Of a stretch of DNA of 64,000 nt, positions 45,830-58,340 are shown piece by piece. The DNA is from Thalassia testudinum. Taxonomy: Eukaryota > Streptophyta > Magnoliopsida > Alismatales > Hydrocharitaceae. The position numbers and the translations under genes are program-made. The stretch's first letter is position 1. The number at the start of each line of letters is the position of its first letter. The notes under the pieces were generated by a model. The model ran no database searches and was not told the DNA's origin. It worked only from the letters and a program-made list of their open reading frames with translations. Location of the stretch: NCBI GenBank assembly GCA_037157565.1, contig JAZHRO010000039.1, positions 46,562,001-46,626,000 on the forward strand, read 5' to 3'.

Positions 45830-46249
45830 AAGATGATAATGGAAAATAATGCAAATTGATTTCAGGAAGCAAATCAATTTGAGGGACAAGTGTTTATGAG
45901 TCAACTACAATATTTTATTGCTTGAGATAAACCCAAATCATGTTTGTTGCCTTCATAAATCCTTGTATGAGCTTAAGTAGGCACTGCGAGCATGGTTCTC
46001 TCACTTAGGTAATTTTCTTATGACCCTTGGTTTCTGTGGGTCCAAGATAGATACCCTTGGTTTCTACTGCATCTCTTCAAGACACCATTTGCAGTTTACA
46101 GCGTGAATTTTTAATCCATGATATGGGCTTTCCACGTTACTTTTTAGGCCTAGAGATTACAGCTCCCACTCATGGTCTTCGTCTCTCCCAATGCAAATGC
46201 GTCGCTGACATTTTATCTAAAGTTAATATGTATGCTTGTAAAGCTGTCT
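45830..46249 (+). pseudogene. Copia reverse transcriptase, 5'-truncated first part
   Basis: Across frames the tract reads NPNHVCCLHKSLYELK*ALRAWFSHLGNFL, followed by a gap and then LQREFLIHDMGFPRYFLGLEI and LSQCKCVADILSKVNMYACKAV. These are successive blocks of Copia RT. The segment that should carry YVDD, roughly 30 residues, is missing between GFYCIS and SLQDTICSL, so the active site was deleted. Gag, protease and integrase are absent upstream. The solo LTR at 46,250 splits this piece from 48,912-49,735. Confidence 0.75.
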
Positions 46250-48911
46250 TGTAAAGATCCGTTCTGTTTAAATCTTTTAAGACATCTGAACTGGCAGTCA
46301 GACGTCAGACATCTGGAAATTGAAAAATCTGTACGCAGGGTCGGTTCTACGCACTGGTTGCGCCCAAACAGCTTTCATTCTCTCTCTTCTTCTTTTCTCC
46401 TCCCTCACCGAACCCTAACCCCACCGCCTATATAAGTGCCCCCTTCCTCCCCTCACCACTCCATCACCACCACCTTACTTCCGCTCCACTGCCGTGAGAT
46501 AGACGAGCGAGAGAGAGGAGCGAGGAGGAGGAGTGACATGAAGAGAGGGAGGAGGTTGAGCTCGCGAGCTCGGACAAGCTCGCCAGAGTGTGCATGGCCG
46601 CCGCGGTGCATGCGGGAGGAGGAGCGCGTCGGGGGAACCATCCCCTACTTCCTGCAGCAGCAAGAGCTACAGCCGAGAGGGAGGAGCCGCGGCGGAGCGC
46701 AGCGAGAGGATGAGAGCTCGCTCTGATACTGGGATTTTTCTAGTATCAGACGTCTGGAGTACCTTCCAGACGACGGGTTGGACGTCTGGTAACGACATCG
46801 GACGTCTGAAAGCAAGGTTTCGCATAGGTACGCCCTTCTTGCGGTTACGGCCATGCAGGCCACACCACAGAGTCGAATTGTTTGGCTAAAAGGGGATTTG
46901 CTACTCCGTCGTGCGCAGGAGCAGCTTTGGGAAGGTGCACAGCACGCCCTCCCACACGTTTCGGACGTCTGGACAGCTTACCAGACGACCGAAGGTACTT
47001 CCAGACGATTGGAGGATAGGTCGGACGTCTGGAGCTGAGTCCAGACGGTTAAGTAGGGGTCCTGGACGTCTGAGGTCGACGCAAGGACTTAAGGTGAGAC
47101 TCTAGTGACTTTTAAGACGTCTGGACTTTGTGCCAGACATCTGATTTGGTTCTGCAGTTCAATTTTTAACCCGTTTAGGGTTCATTTGAGGTATGTTTTA
47201 CGCAAACAAGATATCTATGGGTTTCCTTGTGAGTTCCTCTACATGTTAAAAATTCTTATATAGTATTTTGAACATTCCATTGTGGTATATTCCTTGATAT
47301 AGGACTTTGACCCGTTACGTGTCTAGGGCTTGCAGAGGCACATGAGTCTGCTGTTCGAGCCCCCAGTACTTCCGGATTGTCTGGTAAAGTGATTTCCCTA
47401 TGTTCTTTTTATAAAACATGAATGCTGTCGTGATAATTAGATAACTAGAAACTTAGGATGTGGCATGAATCCTAAGATGAGAAACTGCTGCACTATTTGT
47501 ATGCGTGTTTGAGATTGCAGTCATAAATGAATGAGCTAAATTGTAAACAACTGCCTGTTAATAAATAAGAGCTGCCTGTTCGAATATGAAATGCCTAAGA
47601 TAACCAAACAGTTACCTGTGATATCATTTGTTGCATATGTTAATTGTGGAAATATGAACTGCATGTGTATAATACAATAATGGAATTGTGAATGATGAAA
47701 CCTGGTATGGAATAATATAGTGAATATGAGCATAAACCTTACGAGGAGTTAGGAGTAGAGCTCTTATGAATGAATGGAAAGATCTGGAAATATGAGTGGG
47801 AAGTGTTCTGGCCCTTGAGTACGTGGTACTAAGGAGAGCGACTGTCCCATGCTTAGTATAGAGCAGAACTAGCTGCCCTTGGGTTGGGACCCGGGGTTAG
47901 GATTGACCACTCTACACCGACTTCTGTTGGCCCTCACGTATACTGTACCGGGGAGAGCTACTAGTGTAGGGGGAAAGCTAGCCACCCCACAGGATCCGGG
48001 GTTCAGCTAGTCGCCCTACACCGACTTGTTAGGCCCACTGGGCAAACCGGGGTAGTCAGTCAATGGTGCGCGGACTGTGGAGAGTGAGTCCCCTGTTTGG
48101 TTATGAGGGGCGAGACCCCTGTTACTAAGAAGGCTAAGGCCTATACTATTCTGTGTTGTACTTTGGGCGTACTCGCTAGCGGAAACGACTGACCGCGTGC
48201 TAGTGCGGGGTAGTTACCCATGCACTTATCGCACGTGCCGTAGTCACCGCTACATCTTTCTATGACCTCGGGGTGGTTGACTGAGTGTAGGATCACCACC
48301 AGAGACTCACCCAGCCAAGAGAGCATCACGTGTACCTTCTACTCTTCAGAAAAGATTGCAATCAAGATCATTCCCACGAGGAACATGCGAGATCAAGAAA
48401 GAAACCTGAAAGTAAACTAATGGATGAAAATGAATTATTTGTAAAATAAATAATTGGAAAAGATAAATTTACCTGTTAGTTCTTACTGTTTTAGATAGTC
48501 TGGTTACCACTCTACTCAGCGTTGACTGACTCCGTTTACTCATAACCCTTTACAGGTCTAGGAGTTGAGCAACCCGAGTCACTGGCTGCAGAGGGTGCTG
48601 GATCCAGTCGAGCCTAGCAGTAGTTTCCTGTTGTAGTTATACTCTCTTTTCTACTAGTGAGTTTTATACTGTTGTTACCGTTTCTGTTACTGTACTTTTG
48701 TTTCTACTTTTCTGTTGTTGTAGTGGTATGTACTGTTTAGCAGCTTTTACTTCCTTACTACTTGTATTCTTTTACTGTTAGTTACCTTACCTAGTGAATG
48801 TGGTTTATTTTCATACTTTTTTGTTATTCCTTGTCAGACGATTCGATCTTGAGATTAATCGAGTTAAGCCGATCTCGAATCCTATAGAGATTCAAGAATC
48901 GGATCGTAACA
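46250..48911 (+). mobile_element. Tekay-type solo LTR inside the Copia pseudogene, 2.66 kb
   Basis: TGTAAAGATCCG to GGATCGTAACA. Flanking pentamers TGTCT and AGTTT match at three of five positions, so the target duplication has decayed or the boundary is a base off. TATA (TATATAAG) is at 46,429-46,436. AGACGTCT palindromes are at 46,290-46,320 and 46,747-47,140, and the candidate leader intron is at 46,828-46,918. Closest to the LTRs of element A. Confidence 0.8.
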
Positions 48912-49735
48912 AGTTTTCATCCCCTTGTCCACTGATGCATATAACAATCTTGTTAAGGATCATGGCCACCCTATTGATGATCCATATCTCCTTAGACAAC
49001 TGGTTGGATCCGTGCAATATTTAACATTCACGAGACCTAGCATCAGACAACTAGTTGGATCCGTGTAATATCTAACATTCACGCGACCTGACATCAGACA
49101 ATTGGTTGGATCTGTGCAATATTTAATATTCACACAACCTAACATCAGCTTTACTGTCAACGCATTATCTCAATTGATACACACACCTACTGATGTGCAC
49201 TTTGAAGCTCTGCAGCGGTTGCTACGCTATTTGCAAGGTACTTCGGATATTGGTTTATTCCTTAATTCTCGTAATGAACTTAAAGTTACTGCTTATACTG
49301 ATGCTGACTAGGCAAGAAGCTTTGATAATCACCATTGATCAACTTCAAGATTTGTTGCTTTCTTGGGTTCAACACCAATTAGTTGGTCACCAAATAAAAC
49401 AAAACATTGCCACCAAGTCTAGCACGAAGGCTAAATACTGTGCAATTGCCAGTTGCACTATTGAACTAACATGGATTACTTCTCTTCTTCATGAAGTACA
49501 ACTTGATCTTTTTGATGTTCCTCAACTTTGTGACAACGTTGGGGCAACGTATTTGACAGCAAATCCAATCTTCCATGCCAAATTAAAACATGTTGAAATC
49601 GATTTCCAGCAAGAAGGCGATGAAGGTCCAATTTGTTTCTGATGAACATCAATTGGCGGATGGATTTACCAAGCCATTGTCTGCAACCAGATTCTCTGAT
49701 TTTTGTGACAAATTGCATCTCTCCACAAGAGCTAC
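48912..49735 (+). pseudogene. Copia RT end and RNase H, with an in-frame 51-base triplication
   Basis: Continues the Copia pol gene: LSTDAYNNLVKDHG, QLVGSVQYLTFTRP, NALSQLIHTPTDVHFEALQ, RYLQGTSDIGLFL, TAYTDAD, then SSTKAKYCAIASCTIELTWI, HAKLKHVEIDF and HQLADGFTKPLSATRF. A TAG follows TAYTDAD, and several frame changes occur. The 17-residue unit around QLVGSVQYL is present three times in tandem (48,994-49,146). A polypurine-like TTTGAGGGTGGG and an LTR follow. Confidence 0.8.
48994..49146 (+). repeat. Three tandem 51-base units inside Copia pol
   Basis: AGACAACTGGTTGGATCCGT starts recur at 48,994, 49,045 and 49,096 with a few substitutions. The period is divisible by three, so the frame is kept. 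Confidence 0.9.
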
Positions 49736-49749
49736 AATTTGAGGGTGGG

Positions 49750-49960
49750 TGTGAGTGTGTGTAACATTTGTTAGCTTGTATACTTGGCATATATGTTGGG
49801 ATTAGTAAGGGGTTAGTTTGTAATTGTTCAAGACCTATATAAGATTTGCTGTAACATAATGGAGGGCGTATGTGTGCATACTGTTTCAACCGTTGCTTCT
49901 TGTTCCGCCTTTCTTTCCCATTCGATTTTTCTGATATCTTTCGGTAATTATCTATCATCA
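49750..49960 (+). repeat. Copia 3' LTR (approximate)
   Basis: TGTGAGTGTGTGTAACA follows the purine tract. TATATAAG at 49,836-49,843 is a TATA box. The end is not fixed because no second LTR is in the window. Confidence 0.4.
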
Positions 49961-52888
49961 TTTTTGTTTGAATTATTTAATAGATCACCTTATACTATTT
50001 AATTCACATGAATTCTTATAGATACGCTATCTAAATGATGTTGTTCAGATCATACAATTGAATTCCATCAAGGCATTATGCATAAGAAGTTTCTTCACTT
50101 TTCATAGAAGTTGGTTTCTCATAGGAATGTAATTCATGTATGTATGTAAGGGTATACTAATATGAAGCAGCCATGGAACGAGAGAAGAGAGGCATTTGAG
50201 TGATTTATCATAAAAGAAAATTACAAGTCGACCTTATGGATAGAACTCATATATATAAGCTTGTGGGAAATGCACTTAAAAGGACATACTAAAGTTTGCC
50301 CCTTCACGGGAGATACAAAGCAAAGCCTACAGCTTCATTACTCTGCTACCTGATTCAATTGCTGGATGAGAGTGCTTTCTGAAGTGTCATTACCAGATCT
50401 CATTCTATATTTTGCCTGTTTTGTTTCTTCGAATTAAGCATGCAAATTAGGGACACGAATGTTAAGGGAGACTGTTCGTGCTACTTCCTCATATAAATGT
50501 CATGTCCCTACTTAAATAGAAGTCAAGAAAGGAACTAGTAACGGGAAGCAGGTAAATGAAATTAGCTAAAAAGTAGAGAAACGTAAGTTCTAACGTAAAA
50601 ATTGATGTGAGTTGTTATTTTTTTATTTCACACAGCATTGAAAATATGGACCTACTTGATAATTGATATTTAATGTAAAAAAATAAAAGAACATAAGATT
50701 TGTTACATGTAATCCCCACCATATTCAAAAAAATCATCACACCACTTTAACCTAAAATGCACAAGTGATAAATAATTTTTACTGAAGATAAACTACTTTG
50801 CACCGATAATAAATTATTTTAAGGTATCTTTACACGGGTGCAATCTCATTTTGTACCTGTGATAAATTATTCCAATGATAGTTTTACTTGTCCAAAATGA
50901 TTTTACACATGTGCAAAATAATTTTGATCTATGAGTTTAGGATTTAGAGCTTGCAGTTTAAGGTTTATAGAAAGTGATTTCACGTATGAAAAGTGATTTT
51001 CACTTGAAATGTGATTTTTCACATTACGATTTAGGGTTTAGTTTTTAGTATTTAAGGTCTAGCGAAGGTGAAAATTCATCTTTTAAATGTAAAATCATTT
51101 TTCATATGTGAAGAAACAATTTGAATTTAATTTTGTATCGGTGTAATCTTATTTTATACCCGTGGAAAATAAAATTGTACCGGTGTAAAATAGTTTAAAG
51201 CAAGATTGCATCGATACAATCTTACTTTACACACATGCAAAATTATTTTGAAGGTTTAAAGTAATTTTACACAAGTGTAAAATAAGATTGCACCCATGTA
51301 AAATGATTCTAAAAAAATTTAGGTAATTTATACCTATATCAAAATGATTTGTTAATTTTAATAATAATAAATCCTACCATATGTAACACTCTTTTTTTCA
51401 TTAAAAATAAAAACATAAGTTGAGATCATATTTTCACTAATATACATCAACTTTCACATTTCACAATCGACATCTTAGAAATTAAAATACCTACCTTGTC
51501 TTTTATCAGAGGAACCAAAGGAGGAAAGGCAGCCGAACAATAATGAAACGAGGAAGTATGATTCCACTTGTCGCCTGCCACTTGCTTCGTTGGCTCTTCA
51601 GATACTTTATAGCCAGATTCAAAGCGTCTAACATAAATAAATGACGAAAGGGGAGGAAAGAGAAGGACAAATGCATTAGTTTGTCAAATTGTGAAGCCAC
51701 CATTATTATCTTCTAGAAGAAGGCACTCACAACTTGCATAGAGAAGCAAAATAATTCACGTAGTTCTTAAATATCAACATCGCATTTCTTTTGCTTTTGA
51801 CAAAAGGTACACGTCGATGTTTGATTGTAATTAAAGACTCTAGTGGATATTAGGATTCCATTTATTTCACTAGTGACAAGGGTATCTGAGATGGGTTATT
51901 ATGATCTCAAAAGAATCCACTCTTGCCAAAGTCCAAGAGTCCCATCATTTGATTATATCTTATTGTTCGTTGAAGCAATATGGTCATTGACATATTAGGA
52001 TGAAAATAAGCACGCCACATTAGTACGAACTCAAAATAGTTGCATGCTAGCAAATGACTTCTTATCTTAACTATTTTTCCATGTACCTATTCTTGGTGGC
52101 CTTTCCACAATCTGAATCTTTCTTTTTCTACGAAAGAATTGTTGTTTCTCTGAGCCTAGCTTGTGGAGGAGCATACCTGGGCCTTGAAAAGAAGGGAAAA
52201 CGAAAAATCTTGTCTTGCATAGGGTACAATCAAAAATAACCTTTGGGTAAGCAAGAAATTTAGTTATATGTCCTTCAAGAGAAAGGGCATATAACAAAAT
52301 AAATATGGCAAAGCCTTTAAGATCATTAATCTATGTCAAGTGTGGAGATAGTGAAAAGATACTAGTCTGCTTGGATTTTGGATTTAAAATTTAAAATTTA
52401 AGATTAAGTTTAGGATATGAAGTCGAAAGAGAGTGATAGAACTATCACAACTTACCTCTTCTATTTGATTGTATTTCAATTTTCTTATAAAATACAAATT
52501 CTAGCTTAAATTTATCTTTGAGATGGGAGTTGAATTACTGAATTTGAAGGTCAAATGACACAAATTAAAAGGAATTCAACCCCTCTAACGCAAATAATTA
52601 GAAATATTTTCTTTTTGATAAAATAAATATGTTCAACATGAAATTTGATTCTATAACCTTTTAGATGCTAATGAAAGTTTTATCGCTAAGTCACTTTTTA
52701 GTGTCAAATAAGCACATTCCCATCAACGTAGAAATAGTCAATTGTGACACACTTTAATGATCTCTTTCTTTCTTGTGAACTCTTGTAAAATCAAAATTCA
52801 AATCACATATAAAAAAAAGATGATGATGTACATTGTGGGTGGATGTATAAATAGCCTGTAAACTTATCCTCCTAAATAAGTTGAGATT
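49961..52888. other. AT-rich intergenic stretch, no gene recognised
   Basis: About 2.9 kb with no recognisable coding sequence, transposon ends or RNA gene. It holds a region of diverged short repeats at 50,680-51,370. Small open frames (for example 52,054-52,239) have no homology I recognise. Confidence 0.5.
50680..51370. repeat. Diverged AT-rich short-repeat tract
   Basis: Variants of TTTTACACATGTGCAAAAT and GATTGCACCCATGTAAAAT recur at irregular intervals on both strands, often as short inverted pairs (ACAAGTGT, CATGTG). Confidence 0.5.
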
Positions 52889-55800
52889 TGTTACGATCTG
52901 GTTCTCAAATCTTTATAGGATTCGAGATCAGCTCGACTCGATTAATTGTAAAATCCAGTCATCCAACAAGAAATAACTGAAAAACAGGAAAATAAACCAC
53001 ATTCACTATGCAAGGTAACTAACAGTAAAAGCATACAAGCAGTAAATGAAGTAAAAACTGCTAATCAGTACATACCACCACAACAACAGGAAAGTATAAC
53101 AAAGTACAGTAACTGAAACAGTAAACAATGTCTGAAACTCACTAACAGAAAAAGAGTACAACAGTAAGAAACTACTGCTGGGCTCGACGGGCCCAACATC
53201 CTCTGCAGCCGATGACTTAGGCTACTCAACACCTGGACTTGAAAAGAGTTATGAGTAAATGGAGTTAGCGAACACTGAGTAGAGTGGTAACTAGCTAACT
53301 AAAGTAGTAAAGGCTAACAGGTAAATTTATCTTTCCCATTTATTTCATTTTACAAGTCATTTCTTTTCACCCATTGGTTTACTTTCAGATCTCTTTCTTG
53401 ATCTCGTATGTTCCTCGTGGGAATGATCTTGATTGCAGCATTTTGCGAAGAGTAGAAGGCACATGTGGTGCTCTCCTAGTCGGGAGAGTCCCCCGTGGTG
53501 ATCCTACACCCAGTCAACCATCCCGATGTCACAGACAGACGTAACGGTGACTACAACACGCGCGATAAGCACACGGTTAACTACCCCACACTGGCACGCA
53601 GTCAGTCGTTTCCGCTAGCGGGTACGCCCAAAGTATAGCATGGAACAGTATAGGGGCTAGCCCTCTCAGAAACAGGGTTCTAGCCCCTCAGAACCAAACA
53701 GGGGTCTCGCCCCTCCATAGTCTACGCACCCTCATCTCACTACCCTGGTTTGCCCAGTGGGCCCAACAAGTCGGTGTAGGGTGACTAGTTGAACCTCGGG
53801 TCCCGTGGGGTGGCTAGCTCCCTCCTTACACTAGTAGCTTTCCCCGTGTTACGATCCGATTCTCGAATCTCTACAAGACCCGAGACCGGCTCGACTCGAC
53901 TAATCCCAAGACCCAGTTGTCCAACAAGAAATAATCAAAAAGCAGGAAAATAAACCACATTCACTATGCAAAGTAACTAACAGTAAAAGAGTACAAGCAG
54001 TAAATGAAGTAAAAGTTGTTCACAATACATATCACCACCACAACAGTAAAGTAGAACAAAAGTACGGAACAATAATAGTAACAAAGTCTGAACTCACTAA
54101 CAAAAAGGGAGTACAACAACATGAAACTACTACTGGGCTCGACTGGGCCAAGCACCCTCTGTAGCCGGTGACTCGAGCTGCTCAACTCCTGAACCTGTAA
54201 AAGGTTACGAGTAGAACGGAGTCAGCGAACGCTGAGTAGAGTGGTAACCATACTAACTAAGGCAGTAAAGGCTAACATGTAAATTTATCTTTTCCAACTA
54301 TTTTATTTTACAAGTCATTTCTTTTCACCCATTGATGTACTTTCAGATTTCTTTCTTGATCTCGCATGTTCCTCGTGGGAACGATCTTGATTGCAGTCTT
54401 TTCCAAGAGTAGAAGGCACACGTGGTGCTCTCTTGGCCGGGAGAGTCCTCCGTGATAGTCCTACACCCAGTCAACCACCCCGATGTCACTGTCTAGGCGT
54501 AGCGATGACTACGGCACGCGCTATGAGCGCACGGGTGGCTACCCCGCACTGGCACGCGGTCAGCCGTTTCCACTAGTGGGTACGCCCAAAGTACAACACG
54601 GAACAGTATAGGGCTTAACCCTCTCAGCAATAGGGGTCTAGTCCCTCAGAACCAAACAGGTGTCTCGCCCCTCCATAATCCGCGCACCCTCGTCTTACTA
54701 CCCCGGTTTGCCTAGTGGGTCTAATAAGTCGGTATAGGGTGGCTAGCTGAACCCCAGGCCCCGTGGGGTGGCTAGTTTCCTCCCTACAATAATAGCTCTC
54801 CCCAATACTGTGTACGCGAGGGCTAACAGAAGTCGGTGTAGAGTGGCCATTCCTACCCCGGGTCCCAACCCAAGGGTGGCTAGCTCTGCTCTACACTAAA
54901 AAGGGGATAGTTGCTCCCCCTCGGTACCAAGTATTCAAGGGCCAGCATACTTCCCACTCACAATTCCAGACCTTTCCATTCATTCATAGGAGCTCTACTC
55001 CTAACTCCCCGTAGAGTTCATGTTCATGTTCAGTGTACTATTCCATACCAGGTCTCATCATTCATGATTCCAGTCTCATATTATACACATGCAGCTCGTA
55101 TTTCCGAAATTAACATTTGTAACAAGTGATATCACAGGTAACTGTTTAACTAGCACAATCATTTCATATTCCAACAAGTAGCTCGTATTTATTAACAAAT
55201 AATTATTTACAATTATACTCATTCATTCATTACTGCAATCTCAAACACGCATATAAACAGTGCAACAGTTTCTCGTCCTAGGATTCATGCCACATCCAAG
55301 GTTTCTAGTTATCTAATTTCACATATACATTCATATTTATAACTAAAATAGGGGGAAACCACTCTACCAAACAATCTAGGAGTACTAGGGGCTCGAACGG
55401 CAGACTCACGTGCCTCTGCAAGCCCGAACACGCAATAGATCGAAGTCCTATACGAAGGAACATAACACAATGGAATATTCAAAATAGTATATAAGTATTT
55501 TTAACATGTAGAGGAACTCACAAGGAAATCATAGATATCTTGTTTGCGTAAAATGGACCCCAAATGGATCCTAAACAGGTCAAAAAAAGGATTGCAGAAC
55601 CAAATCAGACATCTAGCACAAGGTCCAGACGTCTTAAAAGTCACCAGGGTCTCACCTCAAGTTCCTGTGTCGGCCTCAGACGTCTAGGACCCTCACTTGA
55701 CTGTTTGGACTCAGCTCCAGATGTCCAACCTCTCCTCCAGTCGTCTAAGAGTGTTCCCGGTCGTCTGGTAAGCTGTCCAGACGTCTGAAATGTGTGGGAG

Positions 55801-56646
55801 GGCGTGCCCTGCACCTTCCCAAAGCTGTCCCTGCGCGCGACAAACAATATCTCCCACTTTTAGCCACACAAATCGACTCTGCAGTGCGGCCTGCATGGCC
55901 GTAACCGCAAAAGGAACGTACCTTCGTCAAACCTTGCTTTCAGACGTCTGAGGTCGTCACCAAACGTCCAACCCGTTGTCTGGATGACACTCCAGACATC
56001 TGATTTTGGGAAAATCCCAGAATCAGAGCAAGCTCCTACTCCTCTCGTCGCGCGCAGTCGCGGCTCCTCCTCGTCTGCAGCTCCCGCATGTCGAGGATGG
56101 CTCCCTCGACGACTCCTCCCGCACGCACTGCTCTGGCCGTGCGCCCTCCGGCGACCTCCCACGAACTCGCGAGCTCAACCTCCTCCTTTCTACACGACAC
56201 CTCTCCTCCTCGCTCCTCGCTCTCGCACCCTCTCTCTCGCTGCAATGGAGAGGAAGGAAGGGGGTGGTGGAGTGGAGAAGAGAGGAAGGGGCAGAGGGGT
56301 CTTATATAGAGAGCAGCTAGGGTTTGGTGAAGGAGAAAAGAGGAGAGAGAGAGAAGAAAAGAAAGGTTGTCTGCGCACAGCCAGCGCGCAGACGCGACCC
56401 TGCGTACAAAATTTTCAATTTCCAGACGTCTGGGAAGGGGTCTAGACGTCTGACGAAAGTCCAGACGTCTTAAAAGGCATAGAACAGAACAGGTCTTTAC
56501 ACCCCAGTACCGTGTACGCGAGGGCCAACAGAAGTCGGTTAGAGTGGCTAATCCTAACCCCGGGTCCCAACCCAAGCGCAGCTAGCTCCGCTCTACACTA
56601 AACAGGGAACAATAGCTCTCTTTGGTACCACGTACTCAAGGGCCAG
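52889..56646 (-). mobile_element. Tekay-type LTR, interrupted and right-truncated
   Basis: Begins on plus with TGTTACGATCTGG, the reverse of an LTR end. It is collinear with other Tekay-type LTRs to 53,846, is interrupted by the LTR at 53,847-56,501, and resumes at 56,502 (CCCCAGTACCGTGTACGC) until AAGGGCCAG at 56,646, where element E begins. The rest is presumably beyond element E, outside the window. Confidence 0.78.
53847..56501 (-). mobile_element. Tekay-type solo LTR nested in a same-strand LTR, 2.66 kb
   Basis: Plus-strand ends TGTTACGATCC and AGGTCTTTACA. Target duplication CCCCG (53,842-53,846) and CCCCA (56,502-56,506), four of five. TATA-like TATATA at 56,303-56,308 (-). Palindromes at 55,605-55,990 and 56,420-56,470, including exact copies near 55,777, 55,941 and 56,421. 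Candidate leader intron at 55,831-55,921 (-). Confidence 0.87.
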
Positions 56647-58338
56647 TAATTAGCCCATAGTTGTGGGCTATTTAAGTATTTAAGTGACTACACATTAGGT
56701 TAATTCTAACATTTATTTAGCATAAATTAGGATGTAAATAGATTAATTCATAGTTTTAATTTAATTACATAATCCATGCATTGCATTCATATCTTAAGTG
56801 CATTTAGAATTAGCTTAGAATGGCATTCATCTAATTAGATAACCAATTAGGAACATTGTTTTCATTAACATAGAAGTTGAGGGTCTGTATATAAATGACC
56901 CTGATATTTTAACATTATTTTCTTTATTCTTCTTCTTGCAGGAACGGCTGTCTGCCGCTCCAACGCCACCAGCTGCCGCAGTGAAGAACCCATTCAAGGA
57001 GGAGCGGATGTATTGGATTTGGTCGGGCAGCTGATTTCAAATTGGTGCAGGACACTACAAAAGGAGGAGGGAGGCAGCCGAGCTCGGGAGGCCTCCACCA
57101 CCGACCCACCATTGTGCAGAGAGACCTTCTCTCTTCCATTCCATACTGCCGGCCTCTACCGTGGCGGCGAGTCTCCACCACCGTGGGCATGTGGTGTGAC
57201 AGGCCACACCGCCATCCGGAGCTCGCCCGCATTACCGTGAGCACCTTAGCGTGCATCTCCCTCGCCGTCGTCACCAACCACCATCGCTGCATATACCATT
57301 CAACCACCCTTTCAGTCACTTAAGACGTCCGGAAAATTTCCCGGACGTCTGAAGCTACCCGCTCACCTGCGACCACCCGCCTGCATACCCGTCTCAAGTC
57401 TACCCGCACCCGCACAACCACATCCTCCCACTCCACCTTCCACGCACGCCCCCCCCAACCGCACCCGCACCCGCTCAGCTTGCAGCCGCACTCTTCCCGC
57501 GCCTGCAGAGCCACTCGCTCACCTCCAGCCGCTCCCGCGCCCTCTGCCAAGAGGTTGCCCACCCGCTCATCTAAAACCACGCACGCCCTCCTCAGCCTGC
57601 AGCGCCCTCTCCCTGCGCCTGCAGACCCGCACAACCACGCACACCTTCCCCGCGCCTGCAACCTCAACCGCGCCTGCCGAACCTCCTCCCGCGCCTGCAG
57701 AACCGCCAGCAGCACCCGCTCTCCACGCGCACCAGCTTGCGCACCCACCTGAAGCCACACGTGCGGCAGCACCGGCTAAAGCCACGCCAGCAGCAGCGCG
57801 CGGCAGTCCTCACCGCCAACAGGCCGCACGCGCTCACTGGCTGTAGCACCTCCGCCGGAGCTCGTCCGGCCGCCGCACGACACGCCGCCACCACCGCTTC
57901 GAAGCCCTCGGTCCAAGGGACTTCCTCCGAACTTCCCGCGCCCGGCCATCCACTTCTCGTCGCGCAAGACAAATGGGAAAAATTCCCCTATTTTGCTACA
58001 GTAACCTACCAATTAGAAATTACATTTTCTACCATTGTCACTTTTTAATCATATTTTATTGATTCTGCATTGCGGAAAATATCCTCTAGTTTCTCAGAAT
58101 TGCTATTTCAGCATTGTTTCTTGCTTAAACCTTAATCTGAACGCAATCTTGGCTTGATTCTTGTCCAAACTGACTGTGAACAAACGTTTTTATCTAGTGC
58201 GAATTTTAATACGTCATTGCCTCCCTGTGGATATGACCCGCTCCTCTGCGAGTGGTTATTTCTTCTTAAATATTGATTAGTCGATTTTTCCACCACATTA
58301 AACTGCAAACGACTTTAAAGCGAACAATCGACCAGTCA
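56647..58338 (+). repeat. Element E 5' LTR
   Basis: About 1.69 kb, from TAATTAGCCC to GACCAGTCA. The start is inferred from the break in the underlying Tekay-type LTR. A 7-base inverted repeat (TAGCCCA, 56,651; TGGGCTA, 56,664) lies near the start. TATATAAA is at 56,888-56,895. GACGTCCGG and CCGGACGTCTG form an inverted pair around 57,326-57,352, a variant of the palindrome seen in the other families. Pro/Ala/Arg-rich open frames at 57,320-57,980 are GC-rich low-complexity sequence, not genes. Confidence 0.75.
56888..56895 (+). promoter_or_regulatory. TATA box of element E LTR
   Basis: TATATAAA about 240 bases from the LTR start. Confidence 0.6.
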
Positions 58339-58340
58339 AA

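Noticed and set aside
52054..52239. Small open frame with hydrophobic N-terminus
   Set aside because: 61 codons in AT-rich DNA, no homology recognised, and no promoter or context.
57320..57980. Pro/Ala-rich open frames that look extensin-like
   Set aside because: GC-rich LTR sequence that is open in several overlapping frames on both strands, with no signal peptide and no regular Ser-Pro repeat.
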